Assembly (NCBI GenBank): GCA_023091735.1
Contig: JALKBU010000328.1
Location: 1 to 48,067, forward strand
Source: Trichomonas tenax
Lineage: Eukaryota; Parabasalia; Trichomonadida; Trichomonadidae
Direction: 5' to 3'
DNA: 48,067 nucleotides
Shown here: piece after piece, positions 21,235 through 31,482 of the stretch
How the letters are laid out: each line of letters opens with the position of its first letter
Position numbering within the stretch: the first letter of the stretch is position 1
Program-made: the position numbers and the translations under genes
The notes under the pieces: generated by a model
Told to the model about the DNA's origin: nothing
What the model saw: the letters and a program-made list of their open reading frames with translations, nothing else
Database searches by the model: none

Positions 21235-22390
21235 GAAATATGCACAAAATTTATCAGTATTATGGGATCAGAGGATGAGTTTGATGAGTGGAGAACATCC
21301 TGCGCAGACTTTGTTCCTTATTATGTACTTCGGATTAATTCTCCTTGAAGGAAATGTGTTGTTTCTCACTTGACGGGATGTGTATTTCTTTATCACAGGC
21401 AGCGACATCTTTCTGGCCATTATTGTGATTTGATCCCTGAAATAACCGTTTTATTGGTCTGTAATGAGTTTTCTCTCGATTACGTTATAACAGACGTTCC
21501 TCTTCTCGGTACTGAACCTGCAGTCAATGAGGCAAGTGTCAATATCCTCTTAGTTGACTTTAATCATGTTTATTATTCCTTTGTACAGTTTGACTTGTTC
21601 AGCGAGCCATGAGTGGTCCAGGACCTCTTCCAACGATATCCGCTGTGCTGGATCCTTCATCAGCATCCTGCAGACCAAATATTCGAGATTATCTGAAAAT
21701 CTTTGTGGAACGTCGAACTCACCGTAGATGATCTTCTGGCTGAGGACTGAGAAGTTCTTATTGTCGAACGGGAAATAACCTCCACAAATAACAAATAAAA
21801 TAATCCCAGCGCTCCAAATGTTGACTGATGTCGAATATTCTTGTCCTGAGATGAGCTCTGGGGCGCAGTAGAGCAATGAACCACATCTCGTCACGAATCT
21901 CGATCCTTCCATCAACATTTTAGAAAATCCAAAATCAATGAGCAGTATATTGTTGCAGTCATCAAACAGAATGTTCTCCTGCTTCAAATCGCGGTGTGAT
22001 ATATGCAGATCGTGATGTAAATGATATAAGACGAGCATTAACTGCGCAAAAACAACAGCGGCGTCTTTTTCCAAGAGAGGACCAAAGCGGTTGAGTTTAT
22101 CGAGGAGTGTTCCGTTCTGTAGATACTCAATCACGATATAAATATAATCTTTTGACTATTAGTATTCATAAAAGCTGCAAATGAACGAATGCCTCAATTT
22201 TTGCATGATTTTGGGGCTTGGAGGCCAAATATTAACCATAGTTGTTTTGGTCCTTCATTATTGTCGATATAAATATGATTCCGACTGTTGTGTTTGTCTC
22301 TTTGTGCGTAGCCAAGAAGACCTGCGTGAATCCACCCTCTTCGATCGGTCTGAGAACGACATAGTCCTTGAGAACAGTTGTATCAATCAT
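21235..22390 (-). pseudogene. CAMK-like Ser/Thr protein kinase, broken N-lobe
   Basis: ATG 22390 starts MIDTTVLKDYVVLRPIEEGG with a glycine-loop region, but the frame reaches a TAA after about 52 codons and the next stretch carries further stops and shifts. The C-lobe is open from 22134 to 21550: HRDLKQENILFDDCNNILLI, DFGFSKM, CGSLLYCAPELISGQEYS, then NIWSAGIILFVICGGYFPFD. The usual DxW Asp is Asn here (VNIWSAG). Beyond the stop at 21550 one frame continues as a basic tail to about 21235. HRD, DFG and APE motifs survive while the ATP-binding lobe is destroyed, so this reads as a recently dead kinase of the large trichomonad CAMK-like set. Confidence 0.75.
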
Positions 22391-22404
22391 TTTTTATAAA
22401 GCTT

Positions 22405-22414
22405 TGCCGAAAAA
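22405..22414 (-). promoter_or_regulatory. TTTTCGGCA upstream element (kinase relic)
   Basis: On the minus strand TTTTTCGGCA lies 15-24 nt before ATG 22390, the same word and nearly the same spacing as at 7091-7100 before the CCA gene. It supports 22390 as the original kinase start. Confidence 0.45.
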
Positions 22415-22424
22415 TGAAAAAATA

Positions 22425-23393
22425 ATAAAAATTGAATGGAAAAATTTTATTATATATTTTGTTTTCTTCATTATAATGAGTTATTTTTTGATTTTGAGTT
22501 CTTCTGTCAATTCAATTTCCCTCATTTTTTGTTAACACACTCAAAATTATTATTATTTAAATATCAATATCCATATTATTTTATATTATAATGCAAATTG
22601 AGAATTCATTTTTACATTAGTTATTTTGTAATATGCATTTTGTATTTTATTTTCGATATTCTGATTAATAACAAGATGTAAAATATATTTGATGATAATG
22701 TGTCATGAAAAGTGACAATGTTACGCGTCAGATTTGACATTATTTTGCCATGTAAATGATGGTAAAATTAATTAGGGGTGAGCATTGAATTTTAATATAA
22801 ATGAAAACATTTGCCATGATTGACTCTGGAAGGCTCGACTATCGATTGGCTTGCTAATCCAACGAAGCACTATGATAAGGCCCAAGCCAGGCTAAATGTG
22901 AAATATTTTTGGAAAATATAAACCTTGGTCTTTAAGCAGGATGTACTATTGCAATGAATATACTATATAAATAGAATTCACAAACCAATGTCTTAAACCT
23001 CAAAACCAAAATAATTATTTGATCGAAATAAAATTATTGAAAGTTGTTGAAAAATCTCGTTATATTTAGAATATATGGATTGAATGAATGATAAATAAAT
23101 TATAATCAAAAATGTTGTCGGATATACTCAGAAAAATATCGATCTGACATGTAAAAAGTCACATTTTCATAAAATTCAACATTTTAAATATACATATGAT
23201 GCAGAATAAAAATAAACCAAGTCAAAATCCTTTCAAATTAAAATCTGTTATGTAAAATAATAAATTCAAAATCTTTTCATTAAAATTACATTAAAAATTA
23301 TGTGAAAAAAAGATAGAGAACAATTGTCAGATTTCCTCACAAATATTTCTGCCATGTAAATATCACCTTTTCAAAAAAAATAGTTTTCTGACG
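22425..23393. other. Spacer with a GC-richer island at ~22815-22905
   Basis: Mostly AT-rich and gene-free. The island at about 22815-22905 stands out in composition and includes GGCTTGCTAATCCAACG, reminiscent of a tRNA-Ser(GCT) anticodon arm, but no T-arm or acceptor stem can be drawn. One frame reads STIDWLANPTKHYDKAQARL without an ATG. It may be a gene or RNA relic. Confidence 0.4.
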
Positions 23394-23705
23394 ATGTCTG
23401 AAAGCACAATGAGTTACACATCAATGAGTTTAGAGTTGATTCCAGGCTATTTGCCGTTCATCGCCGATGTCGACATTGAGTCTTTCGCAGAGCCTTTTCC
23501 TATACAAAAGAAAGATAAAAGATCGCATCTCGAAATCAACGAGATAAAGCATCAGTTGCGTGATGTGATGTACAACCGGAGGTTCCCCAGTCCTGTGAAA
23601 TTATCAGATTTTTGCTTAATAGCGAAAGAAAAATGGGAAACTGAATTATCCGAATCTTATAATTCTCGATATTCAGATGAGGAGAACTGCTGCAAACTGG
23701 CTTAA
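23394..23705 (+). CDS. Small hypothetical protein, 103 residues
   Basis: ATG 23394 to TAA. Composition and codon use resemble host genes rather than spacer. Ser/Met-rich start, a Pro/Phe-rich acidic segment (LPFIADVDIESFAEPFPIQK), a basic helix (HLEINEIKHQLRDVMYNRRF) and a C-terminus ending CCKLA, which could be a CaaX-like prenylation box (CKLA) but is not a strong one. No family recognised. Confidence 0.55.
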   Translation: MSESTMSYTSMSLELIPGYLPFIADVDIESFAEPFPIQKKDKRSHLEINEIKHQLRDVMYNRRFPSPVKLSDFCLIAKEKWETELSESYNSRYSDEENCCKLA

Positions 23706-23709
23706 TAAT

Positions 23710-24104
23710 TTTACTTATCTTACCTTGATATTGATAACATATTTTGTAATCTTTAATTTTAAGCATTCATATTCATGAATATTATTCTTTATCTTGTTTG
23801 TATTTAAATGTTACTATGTTTTTTCTTCAATTTCGATATTATTTCATCCAATTTTTTCCTCATAATTTCCATCAAAATGACACTGCAAACCATCATTTCT
23901 TCGATAAATTAGTCTATTTACAGAAGAAAAGTTTGGTATTATGGATGATAAAATATTATTTGATATATATTTTAAACGATGAGACTTTTGCACATTATAA
24001 ATATTAATAAATTAAGGGATGAAGTTGATTAGATATAGATATAAGCGAAAATATGAGAAGAAAAATTTAATATTAAAATAAATAACAAACAAAATAAAAA
24101 AATA
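23710..24104. other. Spacer, no gene seen
   Basis: AT-rich. The 69-codon ORF at 23798-24007 is aromatic and Ile-rich with no coding character. It ends at the 3' end of the minus-strand kinase. Confidence 0.55.
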
Positions 24105-25574
24105 TTAATAAGGACTTTCATCAGGACGACGCTTCAGCAATGAATTTGCCTTCTTGTTGTATGAAAATCCCATAAACGCTATATTTGCTAAATCTTCGAC
24201 ATCTTTCTCATCTGGAGTGAATTGATCCGATTCATCTTCTGGAAGGGGCTCGAAAACATCGAAATTTGAGGTGTCTATCTCACCCTGTATATTGGGGATG
24301 CACGGTGACGTGGATGCGAAGAGATTATCCCAATCGACAGACGAGAAAAATGGATGAGCTTTAATTTCTTCAAAAGTTAAGCGATGATCAGCATCTATCA
24401 GTAACCCACGCATCAGGGAGATCGCATCAGTCGAAACAGGTGGTGCTGGGGGAAAAACCAGCGATTCATTATAATGAATAATTTTTGATGCAATTGATCT
24501 TTGTGTTTGCGATGAGAAAGGTGCGTACCCGAATATCATTTCGAACATAATCGCTCCTATCGACCAATAATCCACACTTGGACCATATGGTTTCTTTAAT
24601 AACACTTCAGGTGCGATATAATCGGTAGTTCCGACAGCTGAGCAGACCTGCTGGTGCCTCTCACTTGCTGCGTGCCTTTGGTGATATAATTTATTAATAA
24701 CAGAAGCAGGAGACGAAGAATTTCCTGTTTCATGCAATGCATCAGTTATTTGATCGATTAGTTGAACAATTGGGTCGCTGTAGCGATCCATCTTCGTGCT
24801 GAGTCCGAAGTCAGTCAATCTGACGTGTCCATCCTTCGTTAACAAAAGATTATCGGGTTTTATGTCGCGATGAATAAAACCTTGTTTGTGAACGCAATTT
24901 ATCGCTAAAACGGACTCTGCTATGAGAAATTTCGTTTCTGTTTCAGTTAGAATGTTTCGATTAATGAGCAAAGTCATCAAATCGCCGCCTGGTAGGAATT
25001 CCATGACTAAATAGAGACATTTTGAGTCCTGGAAGGCGTAGTAGAGCTGCACTGACCATGGGTTATCGTTTTGAACGAGAAAGTCCTTTTCTACAATTGT
25101 ATTCAAGATTTGATTTTTTTTGACCAATTCGCGTTTTTTGAGGACCTTCATTGCATAAATATGTTGATCCTCTTTATCGCGAACAAGCCAAACTTCACCG
25201 AATGCGCCGCGGCCGATTATTTTAAGTTTTTCGAATTGTTCGACTTTAAATGTTCTTCTTTTGAGTCTTTTAAGCGCAACTTCCTGATCTATCATCTGTA
25301 AGTCATCTATCTTCGGGGCGCTTATCGATCTAAGTCTTGTATTTCTTTGGCGAATTTGTTTATCGTTTGTAAAGAAGTCCTTAAACTGCTTCTCGAGGCA
25401 GTATTTGGCCATGTTGGCCTTCGCCTGCGTCAGCTGTGAAGGCAGCGACTGCCTTTCTCGCTGCTTTTTTTTCTCGATTGTAATAGGCTGCGGAAGAGTG
25501 AGGACGTCATCACCAGAAACGCGCTCGAACTCAGAAAGGTTATCAACAGATATTTCGCTCTTTTCTATTGACAA
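24105..25574 (-). CDS. NDR/LATS-family AGC protein kinase, no ATG at expected start
   Basis: 489 codons open from TTG 25574. The kinase domain follows NDR order: IIGRGAFGEVWLVRDKEDQH, Lys in YAMKVLKK, EFLPGGDLMTLL, FIHRDIKPDNLLL, TDFGLSTKM, then the NDR-type insert of about 55 residues and the activation segment CSAVGTTDYIAPEVL. The AGC tail ends in a hydrophobic motif (FMGFSYNKK). An N-terminal basic helix (AKANMAKYCLEKQFKDFF) matches the Mob-binding region. NDR kinases with Mob control morphogenesis and cytokinesis. The first in-frame ATG is codon 55 (25412), inside that helix, and none lies upstream before a stop at 25614-25616. So the start was lost, is non-AUG, or sits in an unseen upstream exon. 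Confidence 0.87.
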   Translation of the reverse strand: MSIEKSEISVDNLSEFERVSGDDVLTLPQPITIEKKKQRERQSLPSQLTQAKANMAKYCLEKQFKDFFTNDKQIRQRNTRLRSISAPKIDDLQMIDQEVALKRLKRRTFKVEQFEKLKIIGRGAFGEVWLVRDKEDQHIYAMKVLKKRELVKKNQILNTIVEKDFLVQNDNPWSVQLYYAFQDSKCLYLVMEFLPGGDLMTLLINRNILTETETKFLIAESVLAINCVHKQGFIHRDIKPDNLLLTKDGHVRLTDFGLSTKMDRYSDPIVQLIDQITDALHETGNSSSPASVINKLYHQRHAASERHQQVCSAVGTTDYIAPEVLLKKPYGPSVDYWSIGAIMFEMIFGYAPFSSQTQRSIASKIIHYNESLVFPPAPPVSTDAISLMRGLLIDADHRLTFEEIKAHPFFSSVDWDNLFASTSPCIPNIQGEIDTSNFDVFEPLPEDESDQFTPDEKDVEDLANIAFMGFSYNKKANSLLKRRPDESPY

Positions 25575-25619
25575 CTTTGAGGAAAAACGAAAAAATAAAT
25601 AAAAAAATCTTTTTTATTA

Positions 25620-26560
25620 GTCTTTGTTTTTATTGTGTTTTTGCTTTATTTATATGATTTTAAGGGCAGTTTCTCGGTATAAGTTGGCTTATAAATTAAG
25701 CGATCTTTAATTGGACAATTGAACATTGCAATCACCCAATAATTCATTGCCATTTTCTTTCTTTTCTTAAATGTATGATTGGATTTTAGTTTATAAGGCT
25801 AAACTCAAAGTTTGATAAATTTTTCCGTATATTTTATGCAGTTATCTCTATTCTTTCTATAAACATATAAAATAATGCAGCACAGCTGTGATTCAAATTG
25901 ATATATCAATCACAAAATATATTTTTAGCAACAATCTATTCTCTAATCATAAGCCAATTATCTTCTTCTATGCTAACACATACTGATATATTACAATGAT
26001 ACTTCAAAATATTTATAATTTTTTAAACGTATTTATTGAAACTATGACTTCTCTTTTTACAGATCGACTATACTCGAGATAGCTACACAACATACATATA
26101 TATTATTTTGATATATCACGATATATTCAAATTTCAAATTATATTTTTTGCAATAATCTTTATATACTTCATACATAAATTACACTCATTAATGTAAGCA
26201 TGTACTCATATGTTATTTTGGTATATCAAAATATTTTATAATTTTCAAACTATATTACTTATTTTCCAATTTCACGTAGATAATCAAATAAACATCATTA
26301 ATGCATAAATATAGATATCAATTATATTGCATAAAAATGATTATATAAGGAAATATATTTCAAAATTGATTCAAAAACTCAAAATTGGAGGCTGTAATTT
26401 CTATAGTGGGATTAACAATCAATGGATATATATTATGTATATGAGTATTTAGGCCGAAACTCTTCAAATTATGAAGAATGAATAAAACAGGGCCCAAACG
26501 ATCATATAAACCAAACAAATATTGAAATGTTTACATGAAAAATAAATAGGGGCTGTAACC
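25620..26560. other. Spacer with degenerate AT-rich repeats
   Basis: No gene. Between about 25980 and 26260 three loosely similar blocks built on TGATATAT..TCAAAATATTTATAATTTT recur at roughly 100-125-bp intervals. No other structure noticed. Confidence 0.45.
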
Positions 26561-26561
26561 G

Positions 26562-26579
26562 TTTCTAAACGTTTAGAAA
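26562..26579. promoter_or_regulatory. 18-bp perfect palindrome before calpain start
   Basis: TTTCTAAACGTTTAGAAA lies 10-27 nt upstream of ATG 26589 and is directly preceded by TAACCG, an AACNG-type Myb site. The position is right for a promoter element or operator. Inferred from position and symmetry only. Confidence 0.5.
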
Positions 26580-26588
26580 ATTTTTTTA

Positions 26589-29500
26589 ATGATTTTTAAA
26601 GCTCCAGAATTATTAAACACAGACAAGTTTCTCAAATATCTGCTGCAGTATGGCATCGCAATTATCGTCATATTTATCGTTGGCGTACTTATTTTGCAGC
26701 TGTGGTTTAACTGGAGGCCGATTTTGAATGCAAAATACAAAATAGCGCATCTTATTCAGAAAGATCCATACAGCGAGTTATCCTTAGTCGGAGAGCTTTG
26801 CTGGTGGATACTTTATTTCGCGCCTTACGTTCTCGTTATTATTCTTGGATTATTTATTTGCGTCAATTTAGCTCCAAAAGTCATTGGAATCGACATACTT
26901 CTCATACCGATATTCACCATGGTACTGATTTTCACATACATGAACTTCTCGAAAAGCGGACATAAATTAACACTTCTTGCAAAGATTGCACTTACATTAG
27001 TCGCATTTGTTTACTTCTGCATCACTTTTGCACACCCATACATCGTCGAAACACATACTTGGAGAAGTGATGCAATTTCTTTGATTTGGCCGCCACTTTG
27101 GATCTTCATTCTCTCAATGTGCATTGCACGTTTGAGGTTAAATTCGTTTATAGTTGCAAGAACACTCGAAACAGAAAAACTTGAGGCGAACATGAGTTAT
27201 AATATTGGAAAAGGAACAATTCATCCATACACGACGGAATTCAGAACTTCACGCATTTTAGTACGCTTCGGTGGCTCAGTTACTGCTGGTTTGCTTTCTT
27301 TGATTATCAATATTTTATTTTCAGTTAAATATCGAGCACAATCATACGTAACGTTCTCAACAAGTGTTATTTTCTTGATTTTCGATGTAGTTGTGATCGT
27401 AGGACAAAATATTTGTTTCGAATCAGAAAATTTGATTCCATTGATGTGCTTTATCATTATTTTCAAGATCACCACAATTTATCTCGCCGAGAATTACTGG
27501 ATTCTTAATCAGTGCCTCGTTTTAATCACAATTGGCGTTTATTTCTTATCGAAAAGTTTCCAAGGATTCTTTAACTCAATTCACGGCGTTTCTCCGCTCG
27601 TAGACAACCAAGAAGAGGTCGATAATCAAGTGCTGCACGCTATAAAGCATGTTTTCACGCAAACGCCCGGTTACAAGACATTAATGAAGATAATTTACGC
27701 GATTTTCGATGTTATTTTAATTATCGCGTTAATTGTTGAAATATATAGACTCGACATTAAAGAAAAAAGGCCATTGTTTAGTTACGGCAAATACTCTCTC
27801 AGCGAATATTGGGTTATCGTGTTTGCGATCATAACAACAATATTTTCATCTCTTGTTATCGCAATGCATTACACAGATGTCGAATATGGAATGCCCGGAT
27901 TTATTTTCAACATTTTCCCTGTTATTCTGTTCTTTTTGATTGCCGTTGTGATGCTTTCTTTCATGTTAGGTTTGCATCTTAATGTTTGCGATCTCAGAGT
28001 TTATCTTTCTGTTGGTTGGTGCTTCTTGATGATCAATATTTTGCTGAAAAGGACAACAAGGCTGAAATACGTTTTATCTTTCTTCATCGACACGAGAAAT
28101 GCGTTTGGATTATATTGGGTTTCAACACTTTACAGCGCAATTGTTATAGTTCTTATTATTCTGTATTTCTGCTTCGTTTACATTTACGGATACACGAAAC
28201 ACATCAGTTTGGTTGTTTTTGCAGCTTTCGTGTTAATTTTCGCCGGATATAACTTTGCAACAATCCAACAAACATCGGAATCGATTACTTTAATGTTAAT
28301 TTTCGTCATCGCAATGATTTTATCAGGATTTCCATTATTAGGAATTGCAATTTACAAATTTGATGCAAAATATCCTGTTTTAGTTGCAGGTATATGTGTT
28401 TATTTGTTTATTTTGTATTGCGTTTATCACAGACTCAAAAGACAAAAAGGCAAAATGACAATTCATTATTTGATTGCAACATTAGTTGGTTTCGTTATTG
28501 CTTTGATTGTAACGATTGTTGCTTCAGCTCTTAAGCTTCAAATATATGATCATATTATCTATCAAATCATCATTGTTCCTCTTTGGTTCGTTTCATGTTA
28601 TTACTTCGAAAACAGATTGATTGAGATAGAAATGACTTACATTATTACATTCATTTATTCAGCAGGAGTCTTCATTTCTTTCTGCGTTAAAGTGAAAGAG
28701 CCGTATTATTGCATTTTGTATGTTTTAGCGACATTATATGTTTTCATTTTGCTCCACGTTTTAAGAGTTTTAAGTTCGACAAAGAAAGGATATTCATTGA
28801 CATTTTCGAGCATTTTCTTCCCTATCAATGTTTACTGCAATTGCCGCCTTGAAGCGAAGCATTCTCTCATATTTTGTTTCTGTTATTTGTTTTACGTTCC
28901 ATGGATCTATGGAATCATTACAATGACATACACTGATTTAATAGAGTTATCTTTCTTCATGCAAGGAATTGCTTTTGTTGTTCCTTTCTTTATCGGATGT
29001 TATAAGATCATTGATTTGGACTTAAAGGTCGTTCACACACTGGAATTCGTTGAAACACACACTCTCCAACACGCTGTTAAATGCGCAATTAAGACATCGT
29101 CAGTTGATTTCCACAACAACAAAGAAGCAAAATCATTCTTCACACACGACGAATTCATTCGATTTGTTGACAACGACACGAACGGAGACGAACAGAAACA
29201 CAAATACGTGATGGCTCTCAAAGGTCAGTTATCTGTTTCTTATGATATATATTCGGGAGACTTGATTGGAACAATTAGAAACTACTTAAATCAATGCCAT
29301 GCAAAATGGGATTTCTTGGATAGAAATAATTTCACTGTTTACGACTTTGTTGAGTTATTTAACGTATATAAAGTAATCCAAGTCAAAGACAAGAAATTCA
29401 AGAAAGAGCAGAACACGCTAATGCAGCAATTGAATCAAATCACGCAAGAAAGATATTCACATCACATTCACGCAGTCGAACGATACGAAAAGACAACGAA

Positions 29501-30890
29501 ATACTACGACGAGGCGCTCAATTACATGACAAAGACAAACACACTGAAGTACGATGACCCGCAATACCCTCCGCAAGTAAATCCACGACCAAAGGATGAG
29601 AAATTCCTCGCAAACTGTGTTTGGAAGAATGCCGATTCTTTCTTCACAGGACCTTTCATTAGAGACTTTAGAAGTGACGACATCGTCTGTGGTGATATCG
29701 ATGACTCATATTTCATTGCTGTTCTCGCGTCTCTGTCAAGAGACAAAGATGTAATTGAGTCGTTATTTAAGCAACCAGTTCGACACGAAAAAGGAATTTA
29801 TGCCGTTTACTTCAATTTCCTCGGGAAAGACATTTTCAGTGTTGTTGATAACAAAATTCCAATCGAGGGAGGTTTCCCGAAGATGTCTGGTCCAGCGAGT
29901 GCTTCTTCTTCAGCGTGGTTCGCTGCAATTGTTGAGAAAGCATATTCAAAGATTTGCGGAGGATTCCTTGGAATGTCAGGAGGATATTGTTCATCTGCAT
30001 TCAATCTCCTTTGCGATGGATACTCAGACCAAGTCGATCTCGAGAGTGACACAGGTATAGAATTGCGTGAGAACGGAGAAATGTTCAAGAAGATTATAAA
30101 CACATTAGAACGCGGAGGATTCGTTTGCGCATCAAAATTCAATCCATCAACGCCGAAACAGAATTCTTACGCGATATTCAATGCGGTCGAATACAAAGAA
30201 CATCAAATGATCAGATTGAGAAATCCATACAACATCGACGAAGACAGCGTTATGTGGCCGAAAGATAGTTCAAAATGGCTCGAAAACAAAGAATTGAGAG
30301 CACTATGCAACATATCTCCGAATAACGATGGAACGTTTTGGATGCCTTTCTCTGAGTTCGCTTTCTCGTTCAGATTCTTGTTCACATTCGACAGACTTTT
30401 GTCTTCGTACATGCACGAGATCATATCAACGTTCGTTCACGACAAGAATGACGGCGCGCATCCATACAATGAGGACTGCCCAGACATGACACACGTCAAC
30501 AACCTTCTCGTGCGATTCAACAAACCAACGCATATCAAAGCAGTCCTTGAACGCGCTGGATGCAACACAGCAGTCAAAGTATATCTCACTTCGAATTGCG
30601 GTCTTCCTGTCACGAGAATCTACATCGGACGCGATTTCAGACACGCAAATCTTAACGGGAGGATCAACATGACAAGCTTCGAGTGGTATATTGACAAAGT
30701 TGATTATCCATGGACATTGACAGTCACAAGAAACGCACACGCAGATCCATGCGACTACAGACTGAGACTTTACACAGACAAAGACATCGAAATAACGCAT
30801 ATTGACATCTCACAGTACGTTTTCGAATACGATTTTCATCTTCCAGAACTTCACATCAGGAAAGAAGTCCCAGAAGCAGTTTTTAATTAA
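26589..30890 (+). CDS. DEK1-like transmembrane calpain, catalytic Cys and His replaced
   Basis: 1433 residues. Residues 1 to about 820 hold some twenty hydrophobic spans. A cytosolic linker (about 830-1010) follows, then a calpain CysPC domain (about 1010-1290) and a C2-like/domain III region to the end. CysPC landmarks: FFTGPFIRDFRSDD, SSAWFAAIVEKAYSKICGGF, MIRLRNPYN, NNDGTFWMPFSEFAFSF. In the active-site motif normally LGDCWFLAA, this protein has IDDSYFIAV (Ser1040 for Cys). In the normally HAYS motif it has NSYAI (Asn1192 for His). The third residue, Asn1212, is kept. It should therefore lack cysteine protease activity. The architecture is that of plant DEK1 and protist TM-calpains, where the membrane part regulates the calpain. 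A mechanosensing or scaffold role is speculation. Confidence 0.9.
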   Translation: MIFKAPELLNTDKFLKYLLQYGIAIIVIFIVGVLILQLWFNWRPILNAKYKIAHLIQKDPYSELSLVGELCWWILYFAPYVLVIILGLFICVNLAPKVIGIDILLIPIFTMVLIFTYMNFSKSGHKLTLLAKIALTLVAFVYFCITFAHPYIVETHTWRSDAISLIWPPLWIFILSMCIARLRLNSFIVARTLETEKLEANMSYNIGKGTIHPYTTEFRTSRILVRFGGSVTAGLLSLIINILFSVKYRAQSYVTFSTSVIFLIFDVVVIVGQNICFESENLIPLMCFIIIFKITTIYLAENYWILNQCLVLITIGVYFLSKSFQGFFNSIHGVSPLVDNQEEVDNQVLHAIKHVFTQTPGYKTLMKIIYAIFDVILIIALIVEIYRLDIKEKRPLFSYGKYSLSEYWVIVFAIITTIFSSLVIAMHYTDVEYGMPGFIFNIFPVILFFLIAVVMLSFMLGLHLNVCDLRVYLSVGWCFLMINILLKRTTRLKYVLSFFIDTRNAFGLYWVSTLYSAIVIVLIILYFCFVYIYGYTKHISLVVFAAFVLIFAGYNFATIQQTSESITLMLIFVIAMILSGFPLLGIAIYKFDAKYPVLVAGICVYLFILYCVYHRLKRQKGKMTIHYLIATLVGFVIALIVTIVASALKLQIYDHIIYQIIIVPLWFVSCYYFENRLIEIEMTYIITFIYSAGVFISFCVKVKEPYYCILYVLATLYVFILLHVLRVLSSTKKGYSLTFSSIFFPINVYCNCRLEAKHSLIFCFCYLFYVPWIYGIITMTYTDLIELSFFMQGIAFVVPFFIGCYKIIDLDLKVVHTLEFVETHTLQHAVKCAIKTSSVDFHNNKEAKSFFTHDEFIRFVDNDTNGDEQKHKYVMALKGQLSVSYDIYSGDLIGTIRNYLNQCHAKWDFLDRNNFTVYDFVELFNVYKVIQVKDKKFKKEQNTLMQQLNQITQERYSHHIHAVERYEKTTKYYDEALNYMTKTNTLKYDDPQYPPQVNPRPKDEKFLANCVWKNADSFFTGPFIRDFRSDDIVCGDIDDSYFIAVLASLSRDKDVIESLFKQPVRHEKGIYAVYFNFLGKDIFSVVDNKIPIEGGFPKMSGPASASSSAWFAAIVEKAYSKICGGFLGMSGGYCSSAFNLLCDGYSDQVDLESDTGIELRENGEMFKKIINTLERGGFVCASKFNPSTPKQNSYAIFNAVEYKEHQMIRLRNPYNIDEDSVMWPKDSSKWLENKELRALCNISPNNDGTFWMPFSEFAFSFRFLFTFDRLLSSYMHEIISTFVHDKNDGAHPYNEDCPDMTHVNNLLVRFNKPTHIKAVLERAGCNTAVKVYLTSNCGLPVTRIYIGRDFRHANLNGRINMTSFEWYIDKVDYPWTLTVTRNAHADPCDYRLRLYTDKDIEITHIDISQYVFEYDFHLPELHIRKEVPEAVFN

Positions 30891-31086
30891 TATTTATATT
30901 GTTTTTGTATTAAACTTTTGTTATTTTTTCTCATAAAACTGGAAACATATTATTGTTTGAATATACTGAAAAATATAGTTCACTGAAAACAATTTAATGC
31001 TACGGAGGTTTCTATGCACTATATAGAAATTTCTATAAATTCATCAATCAGAAAAATCAAAAATATCAACATTGATTTAAGTAAAT

Positions 31087-31400
31087 TCTGTCATTGATGA
31101 CCAAAGTTGCATATTTTGTTGTACTATCTGAGTTGAAATAACATGAATTCAATGTGATTTTGCAACCTTCATCTTCAAGAGAAAATAAAGGTTCTACTGT
31201 GTTTCCGAAAATGCAACAACTTTCAAGAACAAAATTCCTTATTCCTGATATGTGGTATATTCAATAATCAGGATTAATTTAGATTTATTGTGAATTGCAC
31301 CATTCCTTGCTCAAAAAGCGGCGTTTCTTTTTATATATATTCTGGTAGCCTGTCTCAGTAAAATACGCATACAATTCAAAATAGAGCATAACAAAATCAT
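31087..31400 (-). pseudogene. Fragments of Pmp-like beta-helix gene
   Basis: 31087-31250 repeats 31632-31795 nearly base for base (offset 545 bp), covering the NSCYFNSDSTTKYATLVIND region. Then about 31310-31400 resembles the 5' end of the same gene (GTAGCCTGTCTCAGTAAAAT against GTAGTCTGTCTCTGTGAAGT). The middle of the gene is missing, so this is a deleted tandem duplicate just 3' of the intact copy. Confidence 0.7.
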
Positions 31401-31482
31401 AGGCTCTTTTCAAAAAGTATAAGAATAGTTATGTAATGCAGTTGATTCTGAATTAAAAAGACATGATGTTTCATTTCAACTT

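Noticed and set aside
23798..24007. 69-codon plus-strand ORF
   Set aside because: Aromatic/Ile-rich AT artefact with no homology pattern.
27986..28252. 88-codon ORF inside the calpain gene
   Set aside because: Alternative-frame shadow of the intact 1433-codon gene.
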